NCBI GenBank assembly: GCA_024711295.1
Contig: JANJTB010000021.1
Coordinates: 62,001 to 126,000 of the forward strand
DNA: 64,000 bases
Direction of reading: 5' to 3'
Origin: a bacterium
GTDB taxonomy: Bacteria; Bacteroidota; Ignavibacteria; Kapaibacteriales; UBA2268
Positions within the stretch are counted from its first letter, which is position 1, and each line of letters begins with the position of its first letter. The position numbers were made by a program, and so were the translations under genes. Shown in pieces: positions 37,546 to 45,698 of this stretch. The notes beneath the pieces were generated by a model. The model was not told the origin of the DNA and ran no database searches. It saw only the letters and a program-made list of their open reading frames with translations.

Positions 37546-39857
37546 TCCTTTCTTTTTCCAATATTAATTACTAAAAATGGGATTGACAATAATAAAGTAA
37601 CAATAGTAATCCACTGGCCTAGAGCAAAACGTTCGGATGCAAATCGCAACTCTACTTTTGATGCACCTTTGGGGATTTCTATTGCTCTTAGGCTATAATT
37701 TGCTCTGTAAAGTTTGGCAGGTAAACCATCAACAAATACTTTCCATTCAGGATACCAAATCTCGCTAAGTACTAAAAACATATTTTGGTCAGGGTTAATA
37801 ATTTCGTACCGTAGATAATTTGCTTTATAGTCCCTGCACTTAACTTCAGCCCTGATTTCAGTTGTAGAATTATAACTCAATTTAGGTGTTTCTTCGACCA
37901 GCACTTCTTTTCTATAATCAAAAATACCTGATTTCATTTTATCACCAATTTCACTTTCGTTAAATAAACGGAACTTATTAACTAACCAAGCCTGAGGTAA
38001 TTTATCAATGTTTTCTTCGAAATAAGGCTGATTATTCTGCGGATTTACTTTAAGTACATATTTTACATTAAGCAAGTCATAGATGTCATCGTTTGTGTTA
38101 AGAGAAGGGTTGACCCTTTGCAAAACAAGAGGATTATATCCTTCGGTATTCATAAATTTGTCAACCATACCTTGGTTACGCTTTGTAGCCATAAATGGCG
38201 GTGAGTAAGAGCGTGTATTTACCCTGAATATATCATTTGGATATACAGGTCGAAACTTTTCGACCATGTTTTGCTCAAGTTGATATTGATTCTGTGGGTT
38301 ATCTTTTGATGAATTAAAGTTACTCCCAGATAAATAAAGATCAAGGAAAAGAGTTAGAATTAAAATAAGTCCACCAATTGCATAGTTAAGCTTTTGCTTT
38401 GTTACAAGTATAATAATTGAAGTAGCAACTGCAAAATATAGCAGTCCCAATAAAGCGGAGTTCTGAGAAACATCTCCAGCTTTCGAACTTACAATTGCTA
38501 TTAATACAAATAATCCAACAATTCCAAGTGGAATAAAAAGTTTCTTAAATGATATGTTAAGAAAGCTTTTTATGATATAATCAAAGCCAAATCCTGATAA
38601 AATACTAATACCAAATACTACGTAAATCATCATTCTTGCAGGGTTTCTGAATTGTCCGAAAAAAGGTAAGTTATAAAAAAGACCATGTAAAAAGAAATTT
38701 GAGCCTAAGGAATACAGTAACCCAAATACTATGATACCAATCATGAATTGAGTAAATCCGGACCTATAAGTGAACAAAATGCCAATTAGCCCAAAAACCA
38801 GTGTAATAATGCCAAAATAGAAAGCCGTTTCCCAATAGTAAAAATATGGAGCAGGAGTGCCATCTGAAAGCTCAAGCAAGAACTTCGATTCAATCTCCTG
38901 ATTACCACTAATACTACCGAATTGATGCGGATTAACAAAATTTAAGATTTGTGAAAACTCTAATGAACCTTCAGCACTTTTCTCGACAGTCATCTCAGCA
39001 CGTAGTGATAGTTCTGCAAGCTCACTAGAAGCTAAAAATTGAATTTGAAAAACACCAAGTGCTATAATAAAAGTAATCATCCCAGAAATGAGTGAAGCAA
39101 TCGGAAATTTCGAGTCAGAATCAATTTCTTTTTTGCCAATAAATAAATACCACAAATAGTACAAGCCAAGCAATAATGCTAAAAATAAAGTTGTTTGGGG
39201 GTGCCCGGACAGCATTACAATACCTAAAATCAATCCTGCTGCAATTCCATATTTATAGTTTTGTTTTTCGAGACTTTTTGCAAAGAACATAAATATTAAT
39301 GGGAACCAAGCTAAATGGTAAACTATCATAGGATGAATCACATGACAGACCAACATCATCGAAAAGCTGTATCCTATTGCACCAATAGAACTTCCAATTT
39401 GAGTTATCCCCTTGTAACGCATCATGAAATAGAAAGTCATTTGTGCAATAAAAAAATGAATTATAATTACAAATTGAAGCCACCATACAGATAAATGACC
39501 ATCTGTACCAACAAATAACGACAGTATTCTATTGAAAGGGTAGAAAAAACCTACCTGTATGTCGGCAAGAAATGGCATCCCACTAAATGTATATGGATTC
39601 CAAAAAGGAAAAGAACCATCAAGCACAGCTTTAGCAGCATAAGACTGAACGGGATAAACATATTCAACAAAATCTTCCCAGAAAAATGAAGTCCCAAAAA
39701 TTTGGCCCGAAAAAAATATCAATGTAAATAATGCAAACATTGATAAAAACAACCAATCACTAAATTCTTTAATGTTGGTATTTTTACTGCCTAAGTTATT
39801 AGCTTCTTTTTTGTTTTTCATTTTTTTTTCTACGTTATTTTCAATATTTTTTGGCAA
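37542..39857 (-). CDS. YfhO-family multipass membrane protein
   Basis: A 771-residue inner-membrane protein with about 12 hydrophobic segments and a C-terminal extracytoplasmic domain (about 560-745), the layout of the YfhO family of GT-C-like glycosyltransferases. In Bacillus, YfhO relatives glycosylate lipoteichoic acid; in Gram-negatives the substrate is unknown. Typical features are the early loop FFWEDFVEYVYPVQSYAAKAVL with the acidic pair, FWNPYTFSGMPFLADIQVGFFYP, and GHPQTTLFLALLLGLYY. The C-terminal part includes LVLSEIWYPEWKVFVDG, common in this family. An alternative start (MKNKKEANN, 39821) would remove the 17-base overlap with the upstream methyltransferase. It precedes carA with a 4-base overlap. 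Confidence 0.87.
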   Translation of the reverse strand: MPKNIENNVEKKMKNKKEANNLGSKNTNIKEFSDWLFLSMFALFTLIFFSGQIFGTSFFWEDFVEYVYPVQSYAAKAVLDGSFPFWNPYTFSGMPFLADIQVGFFYPFNRILSLFVGTDGHLSVWWLQFVIIIHFFIAQMTFYFMMRYKGITQIGSSIGAIGYSFSMMLVCHVIHPMIVYHLAWFPLIFMFFAKSLEKQNYKYGIAAGLILGIVMLSGHPQTTLFLALLLGLYYLWYLFIGKKEIDSDSKFPIASLISGMITFIIALGVFQIQFLASSELAELSLRAEMTVEKSAEGSLEFSQILNFVNPHQFGSISGNQEIESKFLLELSDGTPAPYFYYWETAFYFGIITLVFGLIGILFTYRSGFTQFMIGIIVFGLLYSLGSNFFLHGLFYNLPFFGQFRNPARMMIYVVFGISILSGFGFDYIIKSFLNISFKKLFIPLGIVGLFVLIAIVSSKAGDVSQNSALLGLLYFAVATSIIILVTKQKLNYAIGGLILILTLFLDLYLSGSNFNSSKDNPQNQYQLEQNMVEKFRPVYPNDIFRVNTRSYSPPFMATKRNQGMVDKFMNTEGYNPLVLQRVNPSLNTNDDIYDLLNVKYVLKVNPQNNQPYFEENIDKLPQAWLVNKFRLFNESEIGDKMKSGIFDYRKEVLVEETPKLSYNSTTEIRAEVKCRDYKANYLRYEIINPDQNMFLVLSEIWYPEWKVFVDGLPAKLYRANYSLRAIEIPKGASKVELRFASERFALGQWITIVTLLLSIPFLVINIGKRKE

Positions 39858-40578
39858 TTATTAAAATTGATAACCCAAATGGTAAAGAAACATTTGGAAT
39901 TAATTTTCGTTCTGAAAGAAAGATTGTAGTAAATATTTTATTCATCAATGGTGAGACTTCATCAATTGGAGAATCATTCGATTTGTCTTGTCCAGTCAAT
40001 TTGTCAAGGAATCTCTTTAAAACAGCAGGTATAAAAAGCAAAGAGTTAAAATAGGATGTATAAATAATCTTAAATCCAGAATCTTGAAATAATTTTTTGA
40101 AGTTCTTTATTGAGTACCGCCTGTAATGCATGTGAATTTCATCATGTTTACTCCATAACCATTGATAAGCAGGTACTGTTGCAAATACATAAGAATCATT
40201 TGCTAAAACATCGTAGATTTGAGATACAACTTCTTTGTCATCTTCAATATGCTCGATGACATCAAAAATTGTGACTGCATTAATATGACCGTAAGGCGTT
40301 TTGTCGAAATCTTTAAGAATTACATTATGGAGATTTTTGATTCCTCTTTTTGAAGCATAATCAAGCGCCGTTTCTGATGTGTCAATGCCAATTACGTTGC
40401 ATTTATTTATAAGATGATGAGAGAAACCTCCATTTCCACAACCTACATCTAGCAAGTTAAAGTCAGAGTTTAAATTACAAAACTCACTAACAACCTTGTT
40501 TAAAATTTGATTTCTAGCAACAAACCAAAAGTAAGAATTTTCGAGTTGATACTGAGTATGGTAAACAATTTCCTGCAT
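39841..40578 (-). CDS. Class I SAM-dependent methyltransferase
   Basis: A 245-residue cytoplasmic methyltransferase. It has an N-terminal helical part (about 1-30; HTQYQLENSYFWFVARNQIL, seen in many glycan-linked methyltransferases), motif I LLDVGCGNGGFS (about 42-53), VIGIDTSETAL with the acidic ribose ligand, and a post-II block NAVTIFDVIEHIEDDKEV. A C-terminal hydrophobic segment (about 185-215) may attach it to the membrane. The substrate is unknown; position next to a YfhO-type gene and divergent from a flippase suggests lipid or polysaccharide. It begins a four-gene overlapping run ending in carB. Confidence 0.88.
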   Translation of the reverse strand: MQEIVYHTQYQLENSYFWFVARNQILNKVVSEFCNLNSDFNLLDVGCGNGGFSHHLINKCNVIGIDTSETALDYASKRGIKNLHNVILKDFDKTPYGHINAVTIFDVIEHIEDDKEVVSQIYDVLANDSYVFATVPAYQWLWSKHDEIHMHYRRYSIKNFKKLFQDSGFKIIYTSYFNSLLFIPAVLKRFLDKLTGQDKSNDSPIDEVSPLMNKIFTTIFLSERKLIPNVSLPFGLSILIIAKKY

Positions 40579-40705
40579 TTAGTTTATGTATTTTTTTGAA
40601 AGATTTTGAAGAACTTGAATGATAAATCTATGCAATATAATAGTATTTATTCAAACGACAAAAAATAGATTTCCACATTTTGATTTTAATTGTGATATAA
40701 TTTCT

Positions 40706-40713
40706 TATTTTTG
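40706..40713 (+). promoter_or_regulatory. Candidate -7 promoter box for the flippase gene
   Basis: TATTTTTG matches TAnnTTTG and lies 41 bases before the TTG start of the flippase gene. A TTTG at 40679-40682 would give a 23-base spacer, longer than ideal. A run of ten T residues (40725-40734) lies between the box and the start. Confidence 0.38.
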
Positions 40714-40754
40714 TTGAATATAGATTTTTTTTTTCAAAAAACACCTTTTATTAC

Positions 40755-42218
40755 TTGAACGAACAAGCAAATATCAAAGAAAAAGCAATCAGTGGTTTTT
40801 TATGGAGTATGGCCGAAAACGGAGGCAACTACTTTCTTAATTTTCTTATTGGTCTTGTACTTATCAGATTAATTGAGCCATATAATTACGGCTTAATTGG
40901 TATGATGACTTTTTTTATTGCCATTTCCACTTTGCTTGTTGATTTTGGTCTTTCTGTAGCAATTGTACAGAAAAAAGATCCCACAGATGAAGATTACTCA
41001 ACAGCTTTTTGGGTTAATATTATAATTTCTATTGCTTGTTATGCAATAATATTTCTATTATCAGGGCTTGTTGCCGATTTTTACTCAGAGCAAATCCTTG
41101 AAATTGCACTCAAGATATTCTCGCTGAATTTTGTCTTTGCTGCATTTGGAGTAGTGCACATGACAAAAATCACCAGAACTCTAAACTATAAGTTATGGGC
41201 AAGAATCCATTTAACCAGCGTATTCATTGCCGGAGTTACTGCTATAGTTATTGCTTGGAATGGATATGGTTTTTGGGCTTTAGTTGCTATTCAATTGATA
41301 ATAAATTTTTTAAATACTCTACAGCTTTGGATACTTGGTAATTATAACCATGGATTTAAATTCTCGTTTCAATCGTTAAAATCTCTTACAAGATTTTCGA
41401 ACAATATATTATATATTAATCTAATTAATGAAATTTATAAAGAGTTATACAAAATTCTCATCGGAAAATTCTTTAAAACCGAGCAATTGGCATACTACCT
41501 GAGAGCCAAGGAAACATCTGAAATCTTTGCCATGCAATTTACAAATACAATCAGCAAGGTTATGTTTCCTGTTTTATCAAATTTTCAAGACGATATTCCC
41601 AATTTAAAAGCTGTTTATAAAAAAATATTGATAATGACAGGCTTCATAAACTTTAGTGTATTATCATTTTTATCAGCCAATGGAGAAGCGTTATTTGTAC
41701 TTTTATATACTGAAAAATGGCTTATGGCTGTTCCATACTTTCAAGTTTTGTGTATTGAAGTAATGTTATTGCCTATTCATGTAATTTCCGGGCATTATTT
41801 ACTTGCAATGGGAAAATCTAAGACATTTTTACAAATTGAGTTAAGTAAAAGAATAATTCAAACAATTATCATTTTACTTACATTTTCCAGCATAGAATTT
41901 TTAATTATTGGCCAGGTAATAACAGCAATAATTTACACAGGAATTGCAATGAAAATAATTCAATCACAAATAGGAATAAATTGGTATCATCAAATTAAAA
42001 TACTTGCTCCATACATATTACTTGCCGCAGGAATTTATGTAATAAATTTATTATTTGTGAAAATCTTTTTTGATTTTGGATATTTGATTAACATTTTTTC
42101 AAACTTATTAATCAGTTTATTTGTTTATATCTCTATTTCACAAATATTTAAATTCGAAGCATTCTTATACACAAAGAATGTACTGATAGAGAAACTATCA
42201 AAAAGAATAAAAAAATAG
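40755..42218 (+). CDS. Polysaccharide flippase (MOP/Wzx family)
   Basis: A 487-residue inner-membrane protein with about 12-14 hydrophobic segments, of the O-antigen/lipopolysaccharide exporter type that turns lipid-linked oligosaccharides across the membrane. The conserved N-terminal start (KAISGFLWSMAENGGNYFLNFLIGLVLIRLI) and LIGMMTFFIAISTLLVDFGLSVAIVQK are typical. It begins with TTG, since no ATG is found upstream before the start and the next Met (residue 19) would cut the first conserved helix. It stands alone between divergent methyltransferase and convergent ruvC, whose stop directly abuts its own (TAGCTA). Confidence 0.9.
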   Translation: MNEQANIKEKAISGFLWSMAENGGNYFLNFLIGLVLIRLIEPYNYGLIGMMTFFIAISTLLVDFGLSVAIVQKKDPTDEDYSTAFWVNIIISIACYAIIFLLSGLVADFYSEQILEIALKIFSLNFVFAAFGVVHMTKITRTLNYKLWARIHLTSVFIAGVTAIVIAWNGYGFWALVAIQLIINFLNTLQLWILGNYNHGFKFSFQSLKSLTRFSNNILYINLINEIYKELYKILIGKFFKTEQLAYYLRAKETSEIFAMQFTNTISKVMFPVLSNFQDDIPNLKAVYKKILIMTGFINFSVLSFLSANGEALFVLLYTEKWLMAVPYFQVLCIEVMLLPIHVISGHYLLAMGKSKTFLQIELSKRIIQTIIILLTFSSIEFLIIGQVITAIIYTGIAMKIIQSQIGINWYHQIKILAPYILLAAGIYVINLLFVKIFFDFGYLINIFSNLLISLFVYISISQIFKFEAFLYTKNVLIEKLSKRIKK

Positions 42219-42764
42219 CTATTGAAATATTTTTATTTTTTCAGGATTTGATTTAATGTATTGTTCCCAGGAAGATGTTTTTTTATTGCCTGAATTTTTT
42301 CTGAAATAATGACAAATAGCTGTAGCTAAAGCATCCGTAGCATCAAAAAAATTATGGTTCTCCGAAATATTCAGAATTTTCTTTACCATAAACCTCACCT
42401 GTTCTTTGCTTGCACTACCGAGCCCGGTAACCGATTTTTTTATTTCGCGCGGGGCATATTCATTAATTGGAATGTTATTCAAAGTGGCTGCAAGAATTGC
42501 AACAGCTCTGGCGTGCGACAACTTCATCATTGACTGCACATTTTTTCCGTAAAATATTGTTTCGAATGATGATTCATCGGGCTTGCACCTTTTGATTACA
42601 CTATCTATTCTTAAATATATTTCTTTTAACCTTAGATTAAAATCTTCTTCTTTTTGCGCAACTTTAATTACACCATACTCAATCAATTGGAGTTTATTAT
42701 TATTTGATTCAATTACTCCATAACCACAAACTAAAGAGCCGGGGTCTATACCTAAAATAATCAT
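42219..42764 (-). CDS. ruvC: Holliday junction endonuclease RuvC
   Basis: Resolves four-way DNA junctions at the end of recombination. I place the start at the ATG at 42762-42764, giving MIILGIDPGS, the standard RuvC N terminus and 181 residues; the open frame runs back to 42806, but those 14 codons overlap a terminator-like hairpin. Catalytic acids are visible: D in GIDPG, E in ETIFYGKN, and the aspartates in FDATDALATAICH near residue 140. HARAVAI and EYAPREIKKSVTGLGSASKEQV are also family motifs. The gene lies downstream of yebC, a widespread pairing (yebC-ruvC) linked to recombination. Confidence 0.95.
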   Translation of the reverse strand: MIILGIDPGSLVCGYGVIESNNNKLQLIEYGVIKVAQKEEDFNLRLKEIYLRIDSVIKRCKPDESSFETIFYGKNVQSMMKLSHARAVAILAATLNNIPINEYAPREIKKSVTGLGSASKEQVRFMVKKILNISENHNFFDATDALATAICHYFRKNSGNKKTSSWEQYIKSNPEKIKIFQ

Positions 42765-42765
42765 A

Positions 42766-42796
42766 AAAATGGGCTGCCTTTTTGAGATGGCAACCC
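42766..42796 (-). terminator. Terminator-like hairpin between yebC and ruvC
   Basis: In minus-strand RNA, GGGUUGCC pairs with GGCAGCCC over 8 bp (including one G-U pair) with a 10-base loop, and a T-run follows at once. The ruvC ATG comes straight after this run. On the plus strand the same position would be a C-A mismatch, which supports function on the minus strand. It may stop or attenuate ftsY-panC-yebC transcription before ruvC. Confidence 0.6.
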
Positions 42797-42809
42797 AAAT
42801 ATACAAATA

Positions 42810-43559
42810 CTAATCAATTTGGTCAGCAATTGAATCATCAATTTCCATGTTATGATATAAGTTCTGAACATCATCGTGGTCTTCGAATGCATCAATAAAT
42901 TTCAATATTTTTTTTGCATCATCAATATTGTTAACCTTAACATAATTTTGAGGAATGTACTCTAATTTACCTTCACTAATTTCAAAACTATTCTCTTCGA
43001 AATATTTCATCACATTACCAAACTCCGTCATAGCGCAAACTATTCTTGTTGTTTCATCATCCCATTCCAAATCATCTGCACCTGATTCGAGAACATGCTC
43101 AAGCAAATCCTCTTCACTTTTGCCATTGGTTTTGATGTTAACAACACCTTTCCTTTCAAAATTCCAGGCAACAGAATTTGTTTCACCCATATTACCGCCC
43201 ATTTTACCAAAAAGTGCTCTAACCTCAGCAACAGTTCTGATTTTTTTATCAGTTACTGTTTCAAGTATAATTGCAACACCATTCGGAGCGTAACCTTCAT
43301 ATGTAATTTCTTCGTATTGAACTCCTTCAATCTCACCTGTACCTTTTTTAATCGCACGGGTAATGTTATCATTAGGCATATTAACAGCTTTTGCATTCTG
43401 TACAGCTAACCTAAGTCTTGGATTTGCATTAATATCTCCCCCGCCTTCTTTAGCTGATACAGTAATTTCTTTTGCAAGACGAGTAAATATTTTGCCACGA
43501 ATAGCATCTTGTCTTCCTTTTCTATGCTTGATGTTCGCCCATTTGCTATGACCTGCCAT
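42810..43559 (-). CDS. yebC: YebC/PmpR-family protein
   Basis: A 249-residue protein of the YebC/PmpR family, earlier described as DNA-binding transcriptional regulators and in some recent work as translation factors that relieve ribosome stalling. The N terminus AGHSKWANIKHRKGRQDA is the family signature, followed by FTRLAKEITVSAKEGG, NPRLRLAVQNAKAVNMPNDNI and the EGYAPNGVAIILETVTDKKIRT block. The three-domain length is normal. It lies 44 bases after panC and 45 bases before ruvC. Confidence 0.95.
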   Translation of the reverse strand: MAGHSKWANIKHRKGRQDAIRGKIFTRLAKEITVSAKEGGGDINANPRLRLAVQNAKAVNMPNDNITRAIKKGTGEIEGVQYEEITYEGYAPNGVAIILETVTDKKIRTVAEVRALFGKMGGNMGETNSVAWNFERKGVVNIKTNGKSEEDLLEHVLESGADDLEWDDETTRIVCAMTEFGNVMKYFEENSFEISEGKLEYIPQNYVKVNNIDDAKKILKFIDAFEDHDDVQNLYHNMEIDDSIADQID

Positions 43560-43603
43560 TTTTTCTTTCTTTTTATTATTTTAACAAATTTTTCTTCAAT
43601 AAT

Positions 43604-44494
43604 TTATGTTATTATAAAATTCTCTTCATTTAATTTGTATGGAATTTTTACAATCTCGTTGTCAATAAGTCTGGTTTTACCTAAATATGCTGCAATTAAA
43701 ATTACGACCGAATCACCCGGGAAAAAAGATTCAGGTTCGTCTAAAGTATCGGCTAAAGCTGATGCAGCATAATCAATTTTTATTTCAGGTATAGTCCTGA
43801 GTGCTTTATGTAAAGATGTATTAATTCTTAATCGGTTTGTTTCCCCTTCAGAAATAATCTTTCTTGCCTCATTCAAAGCATAAAAAAGAACTCCGGCTTT
43901 TTTCCTTATTTCAATATCCAGATAAGTATTTCTCGAACTCATGGCAAGGCCGTCAATTTCTCTGATAGTGGGTGCAATAACAATTTCAATCGGGAAATTT
44001 AAATCTTTGGTTAATTTCTTGATTAATAGAGTTTGCTGATAATCTTTCTGACCAAATACAGCATAATCAGGCAATGTAGAATTAAATAATTTTGCTACTA
44101 CTGTTGCCACTCCATCAAAATGTCCAGGTCTGAACTCACCCTCAAACTTATCAGTAACACCACTTATTTTGATACTGGTATTGAAACCTTTTGGATACAT
44201 ATCAAGCACCTCAGGATTGAAAAGATATTTTGAACCGGCTTGATTGCATAAATCCAAATCCCTTTCGAAGTTTCTTGGATACCTGTTATAATCTTCATTT
44301 GGTCCGAATTGAGATGGATTGACAAATAAAGTAGTGACTACTGATTCTGTAAATTCTCTTGCCTTTCGAATCAAACTGAGATGACCTTCATGCAGAAAGC
44401 CCATGGTTGGTACAACTGCAATTTTATCTCCTTTGAGTTTGTGCTCTAAGGAAATTTTTTGCATGTCAATGATATTTTTGACTACCTTGATCAA
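43604..44494 (-). CDS. panC: Pantothenate synthetase
   Basis: Joins pantoate and beta-alanine with ATP to make pantothenate, the coenzyme A precursor. The 296-residue protein has the nucleotidylyltransferase HIGH-like motif in PTMGFLHEGHLSLIRKA (about 30-46), FVNPSQFGPNEDYNRYPR, VFGQKDYQQTLLIKKL, and AMSSRNTYL. The full length is preserved. The start overlaps the ftsY stop by 4 bases, so ftsY and panC are translationally coupled. Confidence 0.97.
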   Translation of the reverse strand: MIKVVKNIIDMQKISLEHKLKGDKIAVVPTMGFLHEGHLSLIRKAREFTESVVTTLFVNPSQFGPNEDYNRYPRNFERDLDLCNQAGSKYLFNPEVLDMYPKGFNTSIKISGVTDKFEGEFRPGHFDGVATVVAKLFNSTLPDYAVFGQKDYQQTLLIKKLTKDLNFPIEIVIAPTIREIDGLAMSSRNTYLDIEIRKKAGVLFYALNEARKIISEGETNRLRINTSLHKALRTIPEIKIDYAASALADTLDEPESFFPGDSVVILIAAYLGKTRLIDNEIVKIPYKLNEENFIIT

Positions 44495-45546
44495 GCGGAT
44501 TCATCCTCGATTTCGTCTTCGTTAATTCCAAACAATGCTTCTACAAATAGTCCTGGTTCGAATACTTGCAAATCATCGATTTTTTCACCAACACCAATAT
44601 ACCTTACAGGAATTTTCAATTCATTCGCTATCGGGATTACAACGCCACCCTTTGCAGTTCCATCAAGCTTGGTTAATACAATCCCGGTGATATTTGCTAC
44701 TTTCGAAAATTCTTTAGCCTGTTGAATTGCGTTCTGACCAGTAGTTGCATCTAAAACCAAAAACACTTCATTTGGTGCATTTAATTTAATTTTCTTCATA
44801 ACTCTGCTGAGTTTCTCAAGTTCCTGCATCAAATTTACCTTATTGTGCAATCGCCCGGCAGTATCAATTATCACAACATCTTTATTATTTGCAACAGCAG
44901 ACTTAAGTGTATCAAAAACAACAGCACCGGGGTCAGCACCATGTAATTGCTGAACAATATCAACACCAGCCCTTTGAGCCCATACTTCTAACTGCTCATT
45001 TGCTGCAGCTCTGAATGTATCTGCAGCACCTATGATAACATTTTTGCCTGCTTTTTTGTAGTTATGTGCTAATTTTCCGATTGTTGTAGTTTTTCCAGCA
45101 CCATTAACACCAATAACCATAATTACATGTGGCAAATCAGCAGTATCTATTTCGTAAATGCTATCGTTATGCGATGAAGGTGATTTAAGTAATATATCGT
45201 AAATCTCTTCCTTAAGAATTTGGTATAAATCTTCTGCTTCTTCAAATCCTTCCTTTTTTACTCTCTTTCGCAACTTTTCAATTATTTCTTCAGAGGTGTT
45301 GACTCCAATATCAGCTGTTATCAAAATCTCTTCAATTTCGTCAATAAGGTTATCATCTATCTTGCGTCCTGAGCCCAATAAAACTTGAAATTTGTCAATA
45401 AATGATTTTCTGGTTTTTTGGAGTCCATCTTTAATTTTGTCAAACTTAATGGCTTCACCAGCCTGACTAATAACACTGCTGACTTTTTCTTGTACCTTAT
45501 CTACTTGCTCAGTAAATTTCTCTTTTAATTTTGAGAAAAATCCCAT
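44491..45546 (-). CDS. ftsY: Signal recognition particle receptor FtsY
   Basis: The SRP receptor GTPase that delivers membrane proteins to the translocon. The 351-residue form has a short charged N-terminal region (about 1-60) without the long acidic A domain of enterobacteria, followed by the helical N domain and the G domain: G1 GVNGAGKTTTIGKLA, IGAADTFRAAANEQLE, IIDTAGRLHNK, VLTKLDGTAKGG, and YIGVGEKIDDLQVFEP near the end. It heads the ftsY-panC-yebC-ruvC run. Confidence 0.97.
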   Translation of the reverse strand: MGFFSKLKEKFTEQVDKVQEKVSSVISQAGEAIKFDKIKDGLQKTRKSFIDKFQVLLGSGRKIDDNLIDEIEEILITADIGVNTSEEIIEKLRKRVKKEGFEEAEDLYQILKEEIYDILLKSPSSHNDSIYEIDTADLPHVIMVIGVNGAGKTTTIGKLAHNYKKAGKNVIIGAADTFRAAANEQLEVWAQRAGVDIVQQLHGADPGAVVFDTLKSAVANNKDVVIIDTAGRLHNKVNLMQELEKLSRVMKKIKLNAPNEVFLVLDATTGQNAIQQAKEFSKVANITGIVLTKLDGTAKGGVVIPIANELKIPVRYIGVGEKIDDLQVFEPGLFVEALFGINEDEIEDESA

Positions 45547-45578
45547 TAATTTTTTCCAGATTTCATAATTATAATCTA

Positions 45579-45586
45579 CAAAAATA
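45579..45586 (-). promoter_or_regulatory. Candidate -7 promoter box for ftsY
   Basis: The minus strand reads TATTTTTG (TAnnTTTG), 33 bases before the ftsY start. No TTG occurs at 19-21 bases; the nearest is at about 27. Confidence 0.35.
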
Positions 45587-45633
45587 CAAATTTTTTACCT
45601 ATTATCGTTCTGACAACTCAAATATGAGGACAT

Positions 45634-45675
45634 AAAAAATAAATCCTTTGACATTTAACTATACCAAAGGATTTA
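45634..45675 (-). terminator. Rho-independent terminator after paaZ
   Basis: An 11-bp perfect stem (45640-45650 with 45665-45675, read TAAATCCTTTG / CAAAGGATTTA) encloses a 14-base loop, with TTTTTT directly after on the minus strand. It lies 24 bases past the paaZ stop. Confidence 0.75.
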
Positions 45676-45698
45676 CTAAATATTCAAATAATTGCTAA

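Noticed and set aside
42765-42806. N-terminal extension of ruvC by 14 codons
   Set aside because: The extra codons lie over the hairpin between yebC and ruvC, and MIILGIDPG at 42764 is the standard RuvC start.
43095-43409. 104-residue plus-strand frame opposite yebC
   Set aside because: It overlaps a strongly conserved gene on the other strand and shows no protein-like pattern; treated as a shadow.
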